From Larix sibirica (lineage: Eukaryota > Streptophyta > Pinopsida > Pinales > Pinaceae), in contig NWUY0300007283.1 in NCBI GenBank assembly GCA_004151065.3, positions 81,133 through 101,687 of the forward strand: a stretch of 20,555 nt of DNA, read 5' to 3'. The notes beneath the pieces were generated by a model. It saw nothing but the letters and a program-made list of their open reading frames with translations. It was not told the DNA's origin and ran no database searches. Position 1 is the first letter of the stretch. Each line of letters starts with the position of its first letter. Below, piece by piece: positions 19,301-20,555 of the stretch. Both the position numbers and the translations under genes were made by a program.

Positions 19301-20199
19301 ATGCAAGAGGATACACGGTGTAATAAAGGAAATATGGAGCATGCAAGGAAGATTTTGGATGAGATGAACGCATGTGGATGCCCTCTTAATGTTGTTGCAT
19401 ATAATACTTTGTTGAGAATTCTCCACAAACAAGCCAAAAAGGACTAGGCTTTGGATAGTCTGAATCAACAATTACTAAATGTTTGTCTTCCTGATGTCAT
19501 TACTTATAATATATTGATTGAAGCAATATGAAAGGAGAGTGGTATAGATAAGGTGATGGAGCTCTTGGATGAGATGGTAGGTGAAGTTTGTATTCATAAT
19601 ATGGTAACATACAATGTTATCATCATGATCGTGATTAGCAAGGAAAGCAGATTTGATGAAGCACTACGGCTTCTTAAGGATTTTCCATTAAAAGGATGTG
19701 AGCCCGATGTTATTACTCACAACATTATGTTACAATGACTTTGTATTGCAGGGAGATGGGACGAAGCAGTCAATATTTTATCTAATTTGTCTTAGAGAGA
19801 TTGTTCTCCTAGTGTATTTACTTACAATAATATGATACATTTTTGGTTTCAAGTGGGGCAGTTGACCTATGCAATCAATGTCCTTGAGGAAATGGTGGTG
19901 AAGGTGTGTTCTCCTTATTCCACAAGATAGAACCCAATAATCCATGACTTCTGCAAAGAAGGGATGATTGATCTAGCAATTGAGTACCTAGGTAAGACGG
20001 TTTCCAGAGGGTGTCTCCCTAATATAGTAACTTATAATACACTTATGACAACTCTCTGTAGGAATGGAAAGGTGAACCAAGCAGTGGATATCCTTCACCA
20101 GCTAGACCAAGAAAGGTAATACAAGGATGTCCTTCTTCTATCATGGTCACTTATAACACAATCATTGATGGGCCCTCCAAGAAAGGTAATACAAAGAAG
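19301..20199 (+). pseudogene. P-class pentatricopeptide repeat (PPR) protein, pseudogene fragment
   Basis: One plus-strand frame shows about eight 35-residue PPR motifs, each with a helix-A signature: NVVAYNTLL, DVITYNILIEA, NMVTYNVII, DVITHNIML, SVFTYNNMI, a damaged NPIIHDFC, NIVTYNTLM, then MVTYNTIIDG. Between them are helix-B segments such as DEALRLLKDF and NQAVDILHQLD. The motif order and wording resemble the At1g09900 type of P-class PPR proteins, which bind organellar RNA; this comparison is from memory. In-frame stops lie at 19445, 19529, 19736, 19793 and 19928, and a sixth at 20117 inside a local 18-bp duplication that also shifts the frame. The start exon is absent; frame-compatible sequence begins about 19301, just after stops. 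The gene breaks off at 20199 in the middle of a motif (DGPSKKGNTK), where CACTACTACA begins. No E or DYW domain is visible. Confidence 0.88.
20107..20194. repeat. 18-bp direct repeat, 70 bp apart, in PPR pseudogene
   Basis: ccaagaaaggtaatacaa occurs at 20107-20124 and 20177-20194. The right copy encodes the expected PPR text SKKGNT. The left copy interrupts the expected LDQ-KG-C-PS text with a stop and a frame change. The left one therefore looks like a templated insertion copied from the right. Confidence 0.85.
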
Positions 20200-20555
20200 C
20201 ACTACTACATATGGCTCAAAATTTTCATGAAATATTGCCACGAATAAGTTAAAATCGAAACTTTCGTGGATAAACAGATAAAAAAATTGAAAAAAAATGT
20301 TCTGGCCTCCGATAATCATTGTTATAGCAACAGAAGTACCATTACGTCACTATAGCGACGAGTGTTCGTCTCTACAGCGACAGTAAAAGTTACACGTGCG
20401 ACGTCAACGATTATCACAATAACAGTCATTGACTTTTTGTTATTTTTGAAATTTTATCATTGTGCATTTTCGTCAGAACCGCGACCCTCATTGATCTATA
20501 AATACATGTTCTTAAGTCATATTTCCACAAATTATTTGCTATAGTTGCAACAATT
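20200..20555. mobile_element. Probable tip of a CACTA-type element inserted in the PPR pseudogene (partial)
   Basis: PPR-like text stops at 20199 and cactactacatatggctc starts at 20200, beginning with the CACTA pentanucleotide that opens this superfamily. The following 200 bp holds several relatives of one short motif: ttatagcaacag (about 20320), ctatagcgacgag (about 20351), ctacagcgacag (about 20372) and cgtgcgacg (20395), plus an inverted relative gctatagttgcaac near the end. Clustered short subterminal repeats of this TATAGCGACG style are common near CACTA ends. No transposase is visible before the window stops, so the other tip and the 3-bp target duplication (expected aag) cannot be tested. 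Confidence 0.55.
20238..20269. other. Imperfect hairpin
   Basis: ccacgaataagtt pairs with aactttcgtgg: 11 base pairs with a 2-base bulge and a loop of about 8 bases. It lies 38 bp inside the putative CACTA tip. Confidence 0.7.

Overview
This is AT-rich nuclear plant DNA dominated by transposable-element debris. Three things point to a plant: a broken CACTA (En/Spm) transposase of the TNP2 / DUF4218 / DUF4216 type, a decayed P-class pentatricopeptide-repeat (PPR) gene, and a retro-inserted sequence with plant-type 3'-end signals. There is no bacterial gene organisation. The species cannot be named from the sequence. The only intact reading frame I would defend as possibly coding is a 223-aa ORF inside the retro-inserted block, present in both copies of the long repeat; its function is not recognised.

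Layout. Positions 16-7027 and 7029-14040 are the same 7012-bp sequence in direct orientation. I found only five base differences. They are separated by a single N at 7028. A second single N at 17142 is also flanked on both sides by one identical sequence (11 bp). Both junctions look like overlapping contigs that were joined with an N instead of being merged. If so, the 7-kb tandem duplication is an assembly artefact and the true locus is about 13.5 kb.

Minus strand. Read from right to left, 17552 to about 14013 is a CACTA transposase pseudogene: N-terminal transposase-associated domain, TNP2 core with an internal 188-bp tandem duplication, DUF4218, then a DUF4216-like tail. It carries many stops and frameshifts. 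Further downstream on the same strand, inside the 7-kb unit (10696-11574, copied at 3683-4561), is a second broken frame that resembles the Ptta/En/Spm companion protein. Together they form one degenerate CACTA element whose tips I could not place.

Plus strand. Within the 7-kb unit (5499-6677, copied at 12512-13690) lies a GC-richer 1179-bp insertion. It has a perfect 18-bp target-site duplication, a short A tail and the 223-aa ORF. This is the signature of LINE-machinery retrotransposition of a polyadenylated RNA.

Right end. 17577-19300 holds nothing recognisable. 19301-20199 is a P-class PPR pseudogene with about eight motifs, kept in one frame but with five premature stops and a small templated duplication. 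It breaks off at 20200 where a sequence starting CACTACTACA begins. That sequence carries TATAGCGACG-like repeats and a hairpin, and looks like the tip of another CACTA-type element running out of the window. The window is therefore a nest of transposons and broken genes, not a working gene cluster.
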